From NCBI RefSeq assembly GCF_001441615.1, contig NZ_LAXJ01000019.1:124001-188000 (forward strand): DNA of 64,000 nt, in the 5' to 3' direction. The DNA is from Roseovarius atlanticus (GTDB lineage Bacteria; Pseudomonadota; Alphaproteobacteria; Rhodobacterales; Rhodobacteraceae). The notes below the pieces were generated by a model. The model was given only the letters and a program-made list of their open reading frames with translations. It searched no databases and was not told the DNA's origin. Below, piece by piece: positions 8,555-18,363 of the stretch; positions within the stretch are counted from its first letter, which is position 1, and every line of letters begins with the position of its first letter. The position numbers and the translations under genes were made by a program.

Positions 8555-9115
8555 ATGTCGAATTATCTTCGCCCGCGCATCACTGGTGCCACGGTATTCT
8601 TCACGGTTAATCTGGCCGAACGTGGCAGTCACCTTCTCGTGGAGGAAATCGAACGGCTGCGCGCCGCGGTGCAGCAGACACGCGTCGAGCGGCCGTTTCA
8701 TATCGACGCGTGGGTCGTGTTGCCGGATCACCTGCACGCGATCTGGACGTTGCCGGAGGGTGATGCGGATTTCTCGACAAGGTGGGGCGCGATCAAGGCG
8801 CGGTTCACGCGCAGTTTGCGGAACGGGTGTAGGGTGGGGTTCAACCCCACCTTGGCAATAGAAACGGGACAAGCGGTGGGGTGGAACCCCACCCTACACA
8901 GGTCGGCGAGCAAGCAGCGCAAAGGTGACGCCGGGATCTGGCAGCGCCGATTCTGGGAGCATCATGTGCAGGGTGAAGAAGAATATTCAGCGCTGGTGCG
9001 ATATTGCTGGATGAACCCGGTGAAGCATGGATTCGTGGAGGAGCCGAAGGAGTGGGCGTATTCGTCGGTGCATCGGGACAGGGCGGATGGGCGATGCGTG
9101 CGGGAGGTGGGGTGA
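8555..9115 (+). CDS. REP-associated tyrosine transposase (RAYT), with a REP pair inside its reading frame
   Basis: A 186-residue protein of the Y1 HUH family (TnpA_REP). The metal-binding HUH motif is in VLPDHLHAIW, and the catalytic tyrosine lies in the helix YCWMNPVKHGFVEEPKEWAYSSVHR-type block near the C-terminus, here split as YCWMNPVKHG and EEPKEWAYSS. RAYTs nick and move REP/BIME palindromes. The unusual part is the segment coded by 8827-8899, an inverted pair of REP-like palindromes that stays in frame and adds about 25 residues (NGCRVGFNPTLA, then VGWNPTLHRSA) between the HUH and Tyr blocks. A third copy overlaps the stop codon. Start 8555 (MSNYLRPRITG) is the family start. Confidence 0.9.
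   Translation: MSNYLRPRITGATVFFTVNLAERGSHLLVEEIERLRAAVQQTRVERPFHIDAWVVLPDHLHAIWTLPEGDADFSTRWGAIKARFTRSLRNGCRVGFNPTLAIETGQAVGWNPTLHRSASKQRKGDAGIWQRRFWEHHVQGEEEYSALVRYCWMNPVKHGFVEEPKEWAYSSVHRDRADGRCVREVG
8827..8899. repeat. Head-to-head REP pair (BIME-like) inside the RAYT gene
   Basis: Left arm 8827-8851 (GTGTAGGGTGGGGTTCAACC, then CCACC) and right arm 8875-8899 are inverted copies differing at one position. Each arm is itself a hairpin (GGTGGGGTT / AACCCCACC). The pair lies wholly inside the transposase frame and keeps it open. Confidence 0.9.
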
Positions 9116-9128
9116 AACCCCACCCTAC
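9106..9128. repeat. REP element overlapping the RAYT stop codon
   Basis: GGTGGGGTGAAACCCCACCC followed by TACG matches the right arm of the pair at 8875-8899. The RAYT stop TGA (9113-9115) is provided by the loop of this hairpin. Confidence 0.85.
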
Positions 9129-9160
9129 GATTATTACGCGTCATGTTTCCGTTCAAAAGG

Positions 9161-9628
9161 TTATTCTCGTAGTCGTGAGACGAGTTCGCACCAAGACCCT
9201 TGCACGTCTAGCAAACCAGAATCTTCATGCGCATTTTCTTCTGAGAATTCCACAATGAATGCGTCGGGTGCATTTTCATGAACAATCGTGCCGACCGAAC
9301 CTTCATTGAAACGGCCTCGCTTTCCTCTCAGGCGAACGACGTCGTAAAGTTCGAGCGCAGGTGGGCCATGGATGCGTTGCAGTTTGTCCACCAAATCGCA
9401 TCCGAGCGGGTCAAATTGCTCCAGCAGCAGTGCCAAGAGACTTGGACCTGATACTTGATCAATCCAGTATGCTGTCCAGCCGCTTTCGAAATCCTCGCCG
9501 TTCTGGACAGCGAGGAGAAACCGATGGTGATCGGAGACGATGATCTCGGGGATGCCGAGCTGGATCAGTCTGGGCGCGTTTTTCCTGCGCCATGTGAAGA
9601 GCGGATCGTTCTCGCGGCGGAAGGTCAA
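9161..9628 (-). CDS. Hypothetical protein with DUF4926-like C-terminus
   Basis: A 155-residue protein. The last 60 residues (ALELYDVVRLRGKRG, GSVGTIVHENAPDAFIVEFS) resemble the small SH3/KOW-like DUF4926 family found beside toxin-antitoxin-like genes; the first 90 residues contain a block like DUF6883-type small proteins but I cannot name them safely. It is flanked by REP-like repeats and has lower GC than its neighbours, which points to recent acquisition. Function unknown. Confidence 0.55.
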   Translation of the reverse strand: MTFRRENDPLFTWRRKNAPRLIQLGIPEIIVSDHHRFLLAVQNGEDFESGWTAYWIDQVSGPSLLALLLEQFDPLGCDLVDKLQRIHGPPALELYDVVRLRGKRGRFNEGSVGTIVHENAPDAFIVEFSEENAHEDSGLLDVQGSWCELVSRLRE

Positions 9629-9693
9629 TTAAAATCTCCTGCACTTACGGATATGTCGCCAGCGGGCGCTCGCGCGGCTTTGTCGGGGGACGC

Positions 9694-9715
9694 GTGGGTT
9701 TTCACCCACCCTACG
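9694..9715. repeat. REP-like element, divergent copy
   Basis: GTGGGTTTTCACCCACCCTA followed by CG is a shortened relative of the RAYT-linked REPs (hairpin GTGGGT / ACCCAC, with the shared CCCTACG tail). Confidence 0.65.
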
Positions 9716-9754
9716 TCATCGTCGGGCTTGACGCGAGGATCTCGGGGTCCGGAG

Positions 9755-9775
9755 GTCCCGGATCAAGTCCGGGAC
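9755..9775. repeat. Dispersed GTCCCGG palindrome, copy 3
   Basis: GTCCCGGA (9755-9762) and TCCGGGAC (9768-9775) around TCAAG. Same element as at 1090-1110, in the gap between the DUF4926-like gene and the 3' end of ettA. Confidence 0.75.
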
Positions 9776-9878
9776 GGCGGGACGTGGAGGGGCGCACCCG
9801 GATTTGCTACCGGGGTGCGCACGCGTTTCCTTCGGAAACGCTTTCGCGCACGGGTGACATCTGACTGCAAGCCAGATG

Positions 9879-11534
9879 TCACCTTGCAAATTTCTTGTGC
9901 TTGATCCGCTTTGGTTCCAACGCATCCGGGCCGAGGCGCCGCTTCTTGTCTTCCTCGTAATCCTCGAAGTTGCCTTCAAACCATTCCACGTGGGCCTCGC
10001 CTTCGAAGGCCAGGATATGCGTGCAGATGCGGTCGAGGAAGAAGCGGTCGTGGGAGATGACCACGGCGCAGCCGGCGAAATCCACCAGCGCGTCTTCCAG
10101 GGCGCGGAGGGTTTCCACGTCGAGGTCGTTGGTGGGCTCGTCGAGTAGCAGGACGTTGCCGCCTTCTTTCAGGAGGCGCGCCATGTGGACGCGATTGCGT
10201 TCGCCGCCTGACAGCAGCGAGACCTTCTTTTGCTGGTCGCCGCCCTTGAAATTGAAGGACGAGCAGTAGGCGCGGGAGTTCACTTGCGCGTCGCCCAACT
10301 GGATGATTTCGGCGCCGCCGGTGATGGCTTCCCACACGGTCTCGTTGTCCTTGAGGTCGTCGCGGGACTGGTCGACATAGCTGAGTTCGACCGTGTCGCC
10401 ATAGGTGATCTCGCCCTTGTCAGGCTGTTCCTGCCCGGTGAACATCTTGAACAGCGTGGATTTGCCGGCGCCGTTGGGGCCGATCACGCCGACGATGCCG
10501 CCGGGGGGCAGGGAAAAGGTCAGGTCCTCGATCAGGAGCTTGTCGCCCATGGCCTTTTGCAGGCCCTCGACCTCGATCACCTTGCCGCCGAGGCGGGGGC
10601 CGTTGGGGATGACGATCTGGGCGCGGGAGACCTTTTCACGCTCGGACTGGTTGGCCAGCTCGTTGTAGCGTTCGATCCGGGCCTTTTGCTTGGACTGGCG
10701 GGCCTTCTGGCCCTGGCGCATCCATTCCAGCTCGCGTTCGAGGGTCTTCTGCTTGGACTTGTCCTCGCGCTTTTCCTGCTCCAGCCGCTTGGCCTTTTGT
10801 TCCAGCCACGCCGAATAGTTGCCCTCGTAGGGGATGCCGCGGCCACGGTCCAGTTCGAGGATCCAGCCGGTGATGTCGTCGAGGAAATAGCGGTCGTGGG
10901 TGACGATCAGGATCGTGCCCTTGTAGTCGATGAGGTGCTGTTGCAGCCAGGCGATGGTTTCCGCATCCAGGTGGTTGGTGGGCTCGTCGAGGAGCAGCAT
11001 GTCGGGCGCCTCGAGCAGGAGCTTGCAGAGGGCCACACGGCGCTTTTCACCGCCCGAGAGCGTGGTGACGTCGGCGTCGTCGGGGGGGCAGCGGAGCGCC
11101 TCCATCGAGACGTCGACCTGGCTGTCGAGATCCCAGAGGTTGTTGGAGTCGATCTCGTCCTGGAGGGCGGCCATTTCGTCGGCGGTCTCGTCCGAATAGT
11201 TCATCGCCAGTTCGTTGAAGCGTTCCAGCTTGGCCTTGTGGGCCGCGACGCCCAGCATGACGTTTTCGCGCACCGAAAGGTTGGGGTCGAGCTCGGGCTC
11301 CTGCGGGAGGTATCCCACCTTGGCGCCCTCGGCCGACCACGCCTCGCCGGTATAGTCGGTGTCGAGGCCGGCCATGATCTTCATCAGGGTGGATTTACCG
11401 GCGCCGTTCACGCCGACGACGCCGATCTTCACGCCGGGCAGAAAGCTGAGATGGATGTTCTCGAAGCATTTCTTGCCGCCGGGGTAGGTCTTGGAGACGC
11501 CCTGCATGTGGTAGACGTATTGGTAGGCTGCCAT
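9879..11534 (-). CDS. ettA: Energy-dependent translational throttle protein EttA (ABC-F)
   Basis: A 551-residue ABC-F protein with two ATPase modules and no membrane segment. EttA binds the ribosomal E site and gates the first elongation step by ADP/ATP ratio. Walker A motifs are GVNGAGKST (about residue 40) and GPNGAGKST (about 351); both signature motifs (LSGGEKRRVALC, LSGGERNRVHMAR) and Walker B motifs (LLLDEPTNHLD, LLLDEPTNDLD) are intact, and the charged P-site tRNA interaction linker lies between them. The start at 11534 (MAAYQYVYHM) is the conserved family start. Confidence 0.96.
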   Translation of the reverse strand: MAAYQYVYHMQGVSKTYPGGKKCFENIHLSFLPGVKIGVVGVNGAGKSTLMKIMAGLDTDYTGEAWSAEGAKVGYLPQEPELDPNLSVRENVMLGVAAHKAKLERFNELAMNYSDETADEMAALQDEIDSNNLWDLDSQVDVSMEALRCPPDDADVTTLSGGEKRRVALCKLLLEAPDMLLLDEPTNHLDAETIAWLQQHLIDYKGTILIVTHDRYFLDDITGWILELDRGRGIPYEGNYSAWLEQKAKRLEQEKREDKSKQKTLERELEWMRQGQKARQSKQKARIERYNELANQSEREKVSRAQIVIPNGPRLGGKVIEVEGLQKAMGDKLLIEDLTFSLPPGGIVGVIGPNGAGKSTLFKMFTGQEQPDKGEITYGDTVELSYVDQSRDDLKDNETVWEAITGGAEIIQLGDAQVNSRAYCSSFNFKGGDQQKKVSLLSGGERNRVHMARLLKEGGNVLLLDEPTNDLDVETLRALEDALVDFAGCAVVISHDRFFLDRICTHILAFEGEAHVEWFEGNFEDYEEDKKRRLGPDALEPKRIKHKKFAR

Positions 11535-11615
11535 TTTCCGTGCTCTTTTTCCTGAAGGGAATGCGTTGCGGCCCATGTAACCGCGCCGGGCGGCGAATTC
11601 AAACGGGATAACGCG

Positions 11616-13475
11616 TCAGGCGTGCGGGTGCAGGCGGGTCGCGCGCGACGCGGCGGTGTCGGTGCCGAAACCGGCGGGCATGGGCAGGTTGGCCGAAAGC
11701 CAGGCGATCATGTCGTCGCAGGGCTGGGGGTGGGCCAGCACGAAGCCCTGGATCGCGGGGCAGCGGGCAACGCGCAGAAGGCGCAACTGTTCGGCGGTTT
11801 CGACCCCTTCGGCGGTCACATGGGTGCCCAGCTTGCGGCACAGTTCGATGATCGAGCGGACGATGGCGCGGTTGCGCGGGTCGGTCGCGATGTTGGCGGT
11901 GAGCGAGCAGTCGAGCTTGATCTCGTCCACCTCGATTTCCGAGATATGGGCGAGGCCCGCATAGCCGGTGCCGAAATCGTCGAGCGCGACGCGCGCGCCC
12001 AGGCGTTTCAGCCGGTCGACGGCCGCGGCGATGGTGCGCCCGCCGCCGTGCAGGATGGTGGTTTCGGTGATTTCGACGCAGACCTGCGCGGGCTTGAGGC
12101 CGCGCGATTGCAGCGCCCAGTCCAGAAGGCCGGGATAGTTCACGTCCGTCAGCGCCTCGGCCGAGACGTTGAGCGCGAGGGTCAGGTCGTCGAAGCCCGC
12201 CGCGTGCAGGCGCTTGAGCGCGTCGAGCGACAGGTGCATCGACTGGTAGTCGAGATCGGCCAGCACGCCGGCGCGGCGCGCGGTCTCGAAGAACGCGCCG
12301 GGGGGCAGTTGGCCAAGGCGGGGGTGGTTCCAGCGCAGGAGCGTTTCGCAGCCGGTGATGCGGCCGCGGGCAAGATCGAGCTGGGGTTGGAGGTGGACCG
12401 TCAGCTGCTTGCCCGTGGCGGCGAGGCGCAGTTCGCGCGCGAGGCGGTTCTGGGCGACCTGCACCTGGCCCATGGCGGGGGTGTAAAGCATGACGCGGCC
12501 GCGCCCGCGGGTCTTGGCAGCATAGAGCGCCTGGTCGGCGTGATGGATCAGCGTTTCGCCGTCGCCACCGCTGGCCTGCGCGAGGCATGCGCCGATCGAG
12601 AGGCCCACGCGGATCGCCTGGGTGTTCCAGATCAGCGGCTCGTGCGTGGCGCCGAGCAGGAGTTCGGCCCGGGTCAGAAGCGCGTCCTCGGTGGCCATGC
12701 CAAGGCAGACCAGCAGGAATTCGTCGCCGCCGATACGGCAGGCCAGATCCTGCGGGCCGCAGAACCGGCGCAACAGGTCGGCCACGTGCACGAGCGAGGC
12801 GTCCCCGGCGGCGTGGCCCAGCGTGTCGTTGATTTCCTTGAACTTGTCGAGGTCGAGATGCAGAACGCCGACGCGCCCTTCGGCCAGGGCGCGGGCGACG
12901 ATGTCGGAGGCGAGGTAATGCGACAGCCGCTTGCGGTTGGCCAGCCCCGTCAGGTCGTCGTGATGGGCGGCGTGTTGCAGCCGGGTCTGGGCGCGGCGCA
13001 AGTCCTGTTCGGTCTCGACCGTGCCGGTCACGTCGCGGCAGGTGACGGCGATCTTGTGGCCCGTGGGCGTGGCCAGCAGCGTGAAGCTGTGCAGGTTCCA
13101 GAACGTCTCGCCATTGGCGCGCTTGTGCCGGGCAAGGTGGTCGCGGTCGAAAATGGCGCTGTGGATGTCATAGCGGAAGGCGGCCACCTTTGCGGGATCG
13201 ACGCGGGCGCCCTCGGGCAGGATGTGACCCATGACCTTGATCCCGCGCACGCGGTCGAGCGAGGTGGCGAACATCGCCTCGGCGGCAGGGTTCATCCAGT
13301 CGACGTGGCCTTCGATATCCTGGATGATGATGGCGTCCTGCGTGCGGTTCAGGAACTGCGGGCAGCAGGACAGGTCAGCCACAGCGCGCGACGGGTCGGC
13401 CCCGTCCGCTAACGGGTTCTGCGCCGCATCGGCGGGATGCGGGTGCGGTATGTGTCTCTGCTCTGCCACGCCCAT
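11616..13475 (-). CDS. PAS-GGDEF-EAL cyclic-di-GMP signalling protein
   Basis: A 619-residue cytoplasmic protein with an N-terminal PAS domain (about 40-150), a diguanylate cyclase domain with intact IGGDEFLL, and a phosphodiesterase domain. In the last domain the signature EAL reads ETL (GCETLLRW), while the later metal and catalytic blocks ([25 protein letters not shown]) are kept, so activity is likely. It may therefore both make and degrade c-di-GMP, or one domain may be regulatory. No membrane helix is seen. The start at 13475 is the only long candidate; its first 35 residues are low complexity and may not be translated. Confidence 0.9.
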   Translation of the reverse strand: MGVAEQRHIPHPHPADAAQNPLADGADPSRAVADLSCCPQFLNRTQDAIIIQDIEGHVDWMNPAAEAMFATSLDRVRGIKVMGHILPEGARVDPAKVAAFRYDIHSAIFDRDHLARHKRANGETFWNLHSFTLLATPTGHKIAVTCRDVTGTVETEQDLRRAQTRLQHAAHHDDLTGLANRKRLSHYLASDIVARALAEGRVGVLHLDLDKFKEINDTLGHAAGDASLVHVADLLRRFCGPQDLACRIGGDEFLLVCLGMATEDALLTRAELLLGATHEPLIWNTQAIRVGLSIGACLAQASGGDGETLIHHADQALYAAKTRGRGRVMLYTPAMGQVQVAQNRLARELRLAATGKQLTVHLQPQLDLARGRITGCETLLRWNHPRLGQLPPGAFFETARRAGVLADLDYQSMHLSLDALKRLHAAGFDDLTLALNVSAEALTDVNYPGLLDWALQSRGLKPAQVCVEITETTILHGGGRTIAAAVDRLKRLGARVALDDFGTGYAGLAHISEIEVDEIKLDCSLTANIATDPRNRAIVRSIIELCRKLGTHVTAEGVETAEQLRLLRVARCPAIQGFVLAHPQPCDDMIAWLSANLPMPAGFGTDTAASRATRLHPHA

Positions 13476-13649
13476 ACTCTTGCGGTACTCACCGCGTGCC
13501 GTGTTGCCACGCGGGGCTTAACATTCCGTGCGCCATCAACGGCTAAATCCCTAAAATTGCGTCGAATCCCGGTTGGGGCGCGCGTGGCGAAAAGGCTGGA
13601 CATCCCGCCGCATCCCGGCGATTTCAGGACAACCGCCAAGGGAGAGGAC

Positions 13650-14264
13650 ATGCGTGTGCGCTTGCCGATGACGCGGCCCGGCATGGTGATCGGGCTTTTG
13701 GGGGGATCGTTCGATCCGCCCCATGCGGGGCATGTGCATATCAGCCGAGAGGCGCTGCGCCGCTTTGGCCTTGACCGGGTGTGGTGGCTGGTCAGTCCCG
13801 GCAACCCGTTGAAGGCGCGGGGGCCGCAGCCACTGGCGCGGCGGATGGCGGCGTGCCGGGCGCTGGTGGATCATCCGCGCATTCACGTGAGCGATTTCGA
13901 GGCGCAGGTCGGCACGCGCTATACCGCCGAGACGCTGGCGGTCCTGCAAAGGATGCGGCCGCATGTAAAGTTCGTCTGGCTGATGGGGGCCGACAACCTG
14001 GCGCAGTTCGAGCATTGGCAGGACTGGCAGCAGATCATGGAAACGGTGCCGATCGGCGTGCTGGCCCGGCCCGGGCAGCGCATCTCGGCGCGGATGTCGA
14101 AACCGGCGCGGATCTATCGCACGGTGCGCATCCCGGCGCGGCAGTCGCGGGCGTTGCGCTTTGCCACCGCGCCGGCGTGGTGTTTCGTCAACGTGCCGAT
14201 GAGCGCGCTGTCCTCGACGGCCCTGAGGGCGCGGGGCGACTGGGGCAAGATTTCGGAAAGTTGA
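13650..14264 (+). CDS. nadD: Nicotinate-nucleotide adenylyltransferase
   Basis: A 204-residue enzyme joining nicotinate mononucleotide and ATP to form deamido-NAD. The nucleotidyltransferase motif [14 protein letters not shown] and the C-terminal ISSTxxR-like [12 protein letters not shown] are present, with [14 protein letters not shown] in between. The start at 13650 follows a strong GGAGAGG site; the frame is open further upstream without support. It reads toward the PBP4 gene 78 bases downstream and is divergent from the GGDEF/EAL gene. In many alphaproteobacteria nadD is beside rsfS, which is not the case here. Confidence 0.95.
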   Translation: MRVRLPMTRPGMVIGLLGGSFDPPHAGHVHISREALRRFGLDRVWWLVSPGNPLKARGPQPLARRMAACRALVDHPRIHVSDFEAQVGTRYTAETLAVLQRMRPHVKFVWLMGADNLAQFEHWQDWQQIMETVPIGVLARPGQRISARMSKPARIYRTVRIPARQSRALRFATAPAWCFVNVPMSALSSTALRARGDWGKISES

Positions 14265-14342
14265 TCGGAAACGGCGCGACATGGTGCCGACAGGGCGGAA
14301 TTGCCGATTGTGTGACCCGCCGCGCTTGGGTTAATTGGGCCC

Positions 14343-15845
14343 ATGCGTAAGAACATTTCCCGACGGTTCCTGTTGACGACGGCGCTGGCCAGCCTGGCGG
14401 GCGGCGCGCTGGCCAATGCGCCCAAGGTGTCGCTGCGCCCGCAGCTGCGCCCCGAGGGCGGTGCCGAGGCGGCGCGCATCCGGTCTGTCCCCAGTGTCGA
14501 TGCGCTGATCGAGCGCGCCAAGCTGGGCGGCGACGTGGGCTGCGCGGTCGTCGACGTGAAGACGGGCAAGGCGCTGGAAGGGCACAACGCAGGCGAGGGG
14601 ATGCCGCCCGCCAGCGTGATGAAGGCGATCACCGCGCTTTACGCGCTGGAGACGCTGGGCGAGGGGTACAGGTTCGAGACGCGGCTGATCGCCACCGGGC
14701 CGGTCAAGGACGGGGTGCTGGACGGCGACCTGGTGCTGGCGGGCGGCGGCGACCCGGTTCTGGACACCAATGGCTTGGCCAGCATGGCCGAGCGGCTGAA
14801 AGAGGCCGGGATCAGCCGGGTGACCGGCAAGCTGCGCGCCTGGGGCGGGGCGCTGCCCTTTACCCGGTTCATCGACGACGAACAGCCCGAACATGTTGGG
14901 TACAACCCGTCGCTGTCGGGGCTGAACCTGAACTTCAACCGAGTGCATTTCGAGTGGAAGCGGTCGGGCGGGGAGTACACCGTGGCGATGGACGCCCGGT
15001 CGGACCGGTATCGCCCGTCGGTGCGGGTCGCGCGGATGCGTGTCGCCAACCGCAAGGGGCCGGTTTACACCTACGAGGACGCGGGCGACCACGATGCGTG
15101 GACCGTGGCATCGGGCGCGCTGGGCAATGGCGGGTCGCGCTGGCTGCCGGTGCGACGGCCGGGGGATTATGCCGCCGAGGTGTTCACCGCGCTGGCGCAG
15201 GCACAGGGCGTGACCCTGAGCGCGGGCGAGACGTTCGACGGCACGCCCGACGGCAAGGTACTGGTCAGTCACCTGAGCGAGCCGCTGGTGCCGATCCTGC
15301 AGGATATGTTGAAGTATTCCAACAACCTGACCGCCGAGCTGGTCGGTATGACGACCAGTGCCGCGCGGCTGGGCCGGCCTGCGAACCTGACGGATTCGGG
15401 CGCCGAGATGAGCGCCTGGGCGCAGGACATGCTGGGCATGACGGGGGCTAGGCTGGTCGATCATTCGGGCCTGGGCGAGATGTCGCGGGTCACGCCGCTG
15501 GCCATGGCGCGGGCGTTGGCGCGGGTGCATGGCGAGGGGCGGCTGAAGCCGATCCTGAAGCCGTTCTTGATGCGCGACCCCAATGGCGGGGTGATGGAGA
15601 ACCATCCGGTGAAGGTGGCCTCGAAGACCGGCACGCTGTATTTCGTGAGCACGCTGGCGGGCTATGCCACGGCGCCCGATGGCACCGAGCTGGCCTTTGC
15701 CGTCTTTACGCATAACGCCAAGCTGCGCGAGCCGATCGACAGCCGCTCGGACGTGAGCCCGCCGGGCGCGTCCAGCTGGAACCGGCGGGCCAAGCAGCTT
15801 CAGCAGGGGCTGATCGAACGCTGGAGCGTGATCTACGCGGGGTAG
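14343..15845 (+). CDS. dacB: D-alanyl-D-alanine carboxypeptidase/endopeptidase, PBP4 family (S13)
   Basis: A 500-residue periplasmic penicillin-binding protein that trims or cleaves peptidoglycan cross-links. A signal peptide spans about residues 1-24 (ends GGALANA). The three active-site motifs are all visible: SVMK (Ser91, Lys94), SNN (Ser326-Asn328) and KTG (Lys428). The long insertion between the first two motifs is typical of class C low-molecular-mass PBPs. It begins shortly after nadD and may share its transcript. Confidence 0.93.
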   Translation: MRKNISRRFLLTTALASLAGGALANAPKVSLRPQLRPEGGAEAARIRSVPSVDALIERAKLGGDVGCAVVDVKTGKALEGHNAGEGMPPASVMKAITALYALETLGEGYRFETRLIATGPVKDGVLDGDLVLAGGGDPVLDTNGLASMAERLKEAGISRVTGKLRAWGGALPFTRFIDDEQPEHVGYNPSLSGLNLNFNRVHFEWKRSGGEYTVAMDARSDRYRPSVRVARMRVANRKGPVYTYEDAGDHDAWTVASGALGNGGSRWLPVRRPGDYAAEVFTALAQAQGVTLSAGETFDGTPDGKVLVSHLSEPLVPILQDMLKYSNNLTAELVGMTTSAARLGRPANLTDSGAEMSAWAQDMLGMTGARLVDHSGLGEMSRVTPLAMARALARVHGEGRLKPILKPFLMRDPNGGVMENHPVKVASKTGTLYFVSTLAGYATAPDGTELAFAVFTHNAKLREPIDSRSDVSPPGASSWNRRAKQLQQGLIERWSVIYAG

Positions 15846-16009
15846 GACGACAGGCAGTTTCCGCCCTGGGTTGAATTTTGGGGCGCTCCCTGCGCGCGCT
15901 GCGGGAAAACACCCCGAAATTGTCGGTATCCCAGAAACAATTACCTCAAATTTGCCTTAATTCGGGGCGACACTCCGGCCCGAATGCAGCGTCAGTAGGA
16001 GTAATCATT

Positions 16010-16570
16010 ATGTCGCGTATCTGGATTTTCGGATCTGTCCTTGTCTCGGTCATTGCCGCCCTCAAGACCTTGCTGGTCGTCCATTTCGCCTATGGAGGGT
16101 CTGCCGCGGCACCGGGCCCGGTGGTTCTGTCGGGACTGTTCGCATTGTTTTTCGCGCTGACGGCAGTGGTGGCCTATGTCGCCTGCACGCAACTGACCCG
16201 GCACGTGGTGCAGAAGCGCCGTGAAAAGCTGGCCCCGGGGGTGAGCGAACCCGTCGCCAAGGAAACCGTCATCCTGCGCCACGCGCCGGACTGGGGCCTG
16301 TCGCAGGCCGAGGCGGACGTGGCGATTTTCGTGGCCAAGGGATTTTCCAACAGCGAAATCGCCGAGATGCGCGGCAGCGCGATTACCACGGTGAAATCGC
16401 AGTTGGGCCGGATCTATCAGAAATCGGGGCTGGAATCGCGCTATCAGCTGATCGCCTTCGTCACCGACGAGGTCGTGTCGATGGCGCGCGAGGCTGAAGA
16501 GCCCGTCGCCAAGATCAGCACCAAGGACGCCCTGCCGCTGGTCGGGCGCCGCAAGCAGCGCGCGGCCTGA
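16010..16570 (+). CDS. Membrane-anchored LuxR-family HTH transcriptional regulator
   Basis: A 186-residue protein with two N-terminal membrane helices (about residues 4-25 and 40-62) followed by a cytoplasmic LuxR-type helix-turn-helix (LSQAEADVAIFVAKGFSNSE through TTVKSQLGRIYQKSGL). No receiver or autoinducer domain is present. Start 16010 has a clear AGGAG site. Membrane-anchored one-component regulators with this layout recur in Rhodobacteraceae; the signal is unknown. It ends convergent to the Tad operon. Confidence 0.85.
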   Translation: MSRIWIFGSVLVSVIAALKTLLVVHFAYGGSAAAPGPVVLSGLFALFFALTAVVAYVACTQLTRHVVQKRREKLAPGVSEPVAKETVILRHAPDWGLSQAEADVAIFVAKGFSNSEIAEMRGSAITTVKSQLGRIYQKSGLESRYQLIAFVTDEVVSMAREAEEPVAKISTKDALPLVGRRKQRAA

Positions 16571-16584
16571 TCGAGGATCCGGCA

Positions 16585-18363
16585 TCACTGCACCAGCCTG
16601 ATGAGTTCGCAGTGGTGCCCGGTCAGGGTCAGTTCGCCCGCGCCAAGCTCCAGCCCGACACTTGCCAAAACACCGTCCACCACGCCGTCGACCGGCGTGG
16701 TGAGCGCTGCCAGAAGCTGCGCCGGAAGGTTGGCGAGCAGGGTGTTGACCACGGGGGCCGCGAGGCCGGTGACAAGGCCCTGCTGGTCGGGTTTGACGCG
16801 GATCTCGGTCGTCTCGGACGACAGGAGCGTGCTGACGGCATTGGTCGTCAGGAGTTCCGAGCCGAAACTGCGCACGGTGTCGCCTGCGGCCACGTCACCA
16901 CGGGTGAACGTGATGCGGTCGGTGTTGGAACTGCCGACGGCGACGTGGCTGCGGGCCTGGATCACCAGATCGGCCAGCACAAGGTCGGGCAGAAGCGGCA
17001 CCGGGATGGCGATGCGCACGGTCAACAGATCGGCAAAGCCCAATGTGGCAGGGTCGATGGGGGCGCTGGGGCTGGTGCTTGCGGGCAGGGTGCCGAGATA
17101 GAGTGCTGCGAGGGATGTGCCGTTTGCTGGGTGCAGGGGCGTGTGTGACACCAGAAAGGACGCGGCAGGGTCGGACGGGCGCGAGGCGTTGCAGCTGATC
17201 TCGTCCAGCGTGGCGGTGGCGCCTGCGAGTTCCACGTAAAGCGGCACATTCAGGTCGGTGGCCACCACGTTGCCCGCAAGGCCGGTCAGAAGGCCGGGAT
17301 CGGCGTCGATGTCAAGCGCAAGGCGCGCGGCGGCGCGGTGCAGTTGCACGCCTTCCTCGCCCATGGCGACCCAGCCCGATTGCGCGGGCGGCTCGCCGGC
17401 GGTCAGTTGCGCGTCGACGCCGACGATGCCCGCGACATCCAGGTCCAAGCCCAAGGAGGCGGCGTCGATATCCTCGCTGGCAATTACGGCCTTGACGATA
17501 TCGAGGGCGGAGACGTCGATTTCGGTCAGGAAGTCCGTGACGGTCAGGCCCAGGCGGGTGTCGATGCCGCCGATGACCGTGGCCACGTCGATGTCCTGCC
17601 CCGCGGCGGCGCTGGCCAGCCCGGCGAGGCTGCCGGCGAGGGCGGGCGGCAATTCGGAGGCGAGCGCGTCAAGCAGGGTGTCGACGGTGGTGACGGCGTT
17701 CAGCACATCGGCGGGGTTGCGCGAGGTGCCTCCGGTGAGCGCGTCGATGGTTTCCATCAGTTCGCCCAGATTGATCTGTGCGTCGGCCAGCAAGGTCATG
17801 TCGCCCACGCCGATGGCGGCGCCTGCGCCGTATTCCGCCGTCAGCACCGCGTCGAGCGCGGCGGGATCGAGATCGGCCAGGTGGCTGTCCAGTGAAAAGC
17901 TGGCCGCGCCGGTGCGGGTGGCCAGAGCGCTGCGGCTGAGGTCGACGGTGGGCGTGCCGCTGAAAATCTGCGCGAAGTAGAGCGGCGAGGCGTCGCTGAG
18001 GGTGACGTGGGCGGCGTTCACGATTTCTGTATCGGCGTCGAGCGGCACGAACCGCTCGGTCCGGGGAATGGCGGGGTTGCGGAAGTAGCGCCCGGTTTGC
18101 AGGCCCGTGAGCGTTGTGGCGGCGCGGTCATTTTTGGTGATCGCGTCGATGGCGCGGGTCTCGGCGGCGGCGGCGTCGGCCATGGCGCTCATCGCGCCGA
18201 GGTCGCTGGCGGCTTGCAGGCGCGCGCGGTCGCGGTAGAGCGCGGCCACGTCGACGCCAAGCGCCACGAAGCCGAAAAGCACGGTCAGCATCAGCGATAC
18301 GATGATGGCGACGACGCCGGACTCGTCGCGGCGGAACTGCGCGATGCGGTCAGTAAGCCACAT
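16585..18363 (-). CDS. tadG: TadG-like pilus assembly protein
   Basis: A 592-residue protein with an N-terminal membrane helix (GVVAIIVSLMLTVLFGFVAL) after a short basic lead with DESG, the layout of TadG/Flp-like pseudopilins (TadG_N domain), then a long extracytoplasmic region. It is the last gene of a Tad operon on the minus strand and overlaps the TadE-like gene by 14 bases. The von Willebrand-like domain found in some TadG proteins is not evident. Start 18363 (MWLTDRI) is chosen because the upstream extension is not TadG-like. Confidence 0.78.
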   Translation of the reverse strand: MWLTDRIAQFRRDESGVVAIIVSLMLTVLFGFVALGVDVAALYRDRARLQAASDLGAMSAMADAAAAETRAIDAITKNDRAATTLTGLQTGRYFRNPAIPRTERFVPLDADTEIVNAAHVTLSDASPLYFAQIFSGTPTVDLSRSALATRTGAASFSLDSHLADLDPAALDAVLTAEYGAGAAIGVGDMTLLADAQINLGELMETIDALTGGTSRNPADVLNAVTTVDTLLDALASELPPALAGSLAGLASAAAGQDIDVATVIGGIDTRLGLTVTDFLTEIDVSALDIVKAVIASEDIDAASLGLDLDVAGIVGVDAQLTAGEPPAQSGWVAMGEEGVQLHRAAARLALDIDADPGLLTGLAGNVVATDLNVPLYVELAGATATLDEISCNASRPSDPAASFLVSHTPLHPANGTSLAALYLGTLPASTSPSAPIDPATLGFADLLTVRIAIPVPLLPDLVLADLVIQARSHVAVGSSNTDRITFTRGDVAAGDTVRSFGSELLTTNAVSTLLSSETTEIRVKPDQQGLVTGLAAPVVNTLLANLPAQLLAALTTPVDGVVDGVLASVGLELGAGELTLTGHHCELIRLVQ

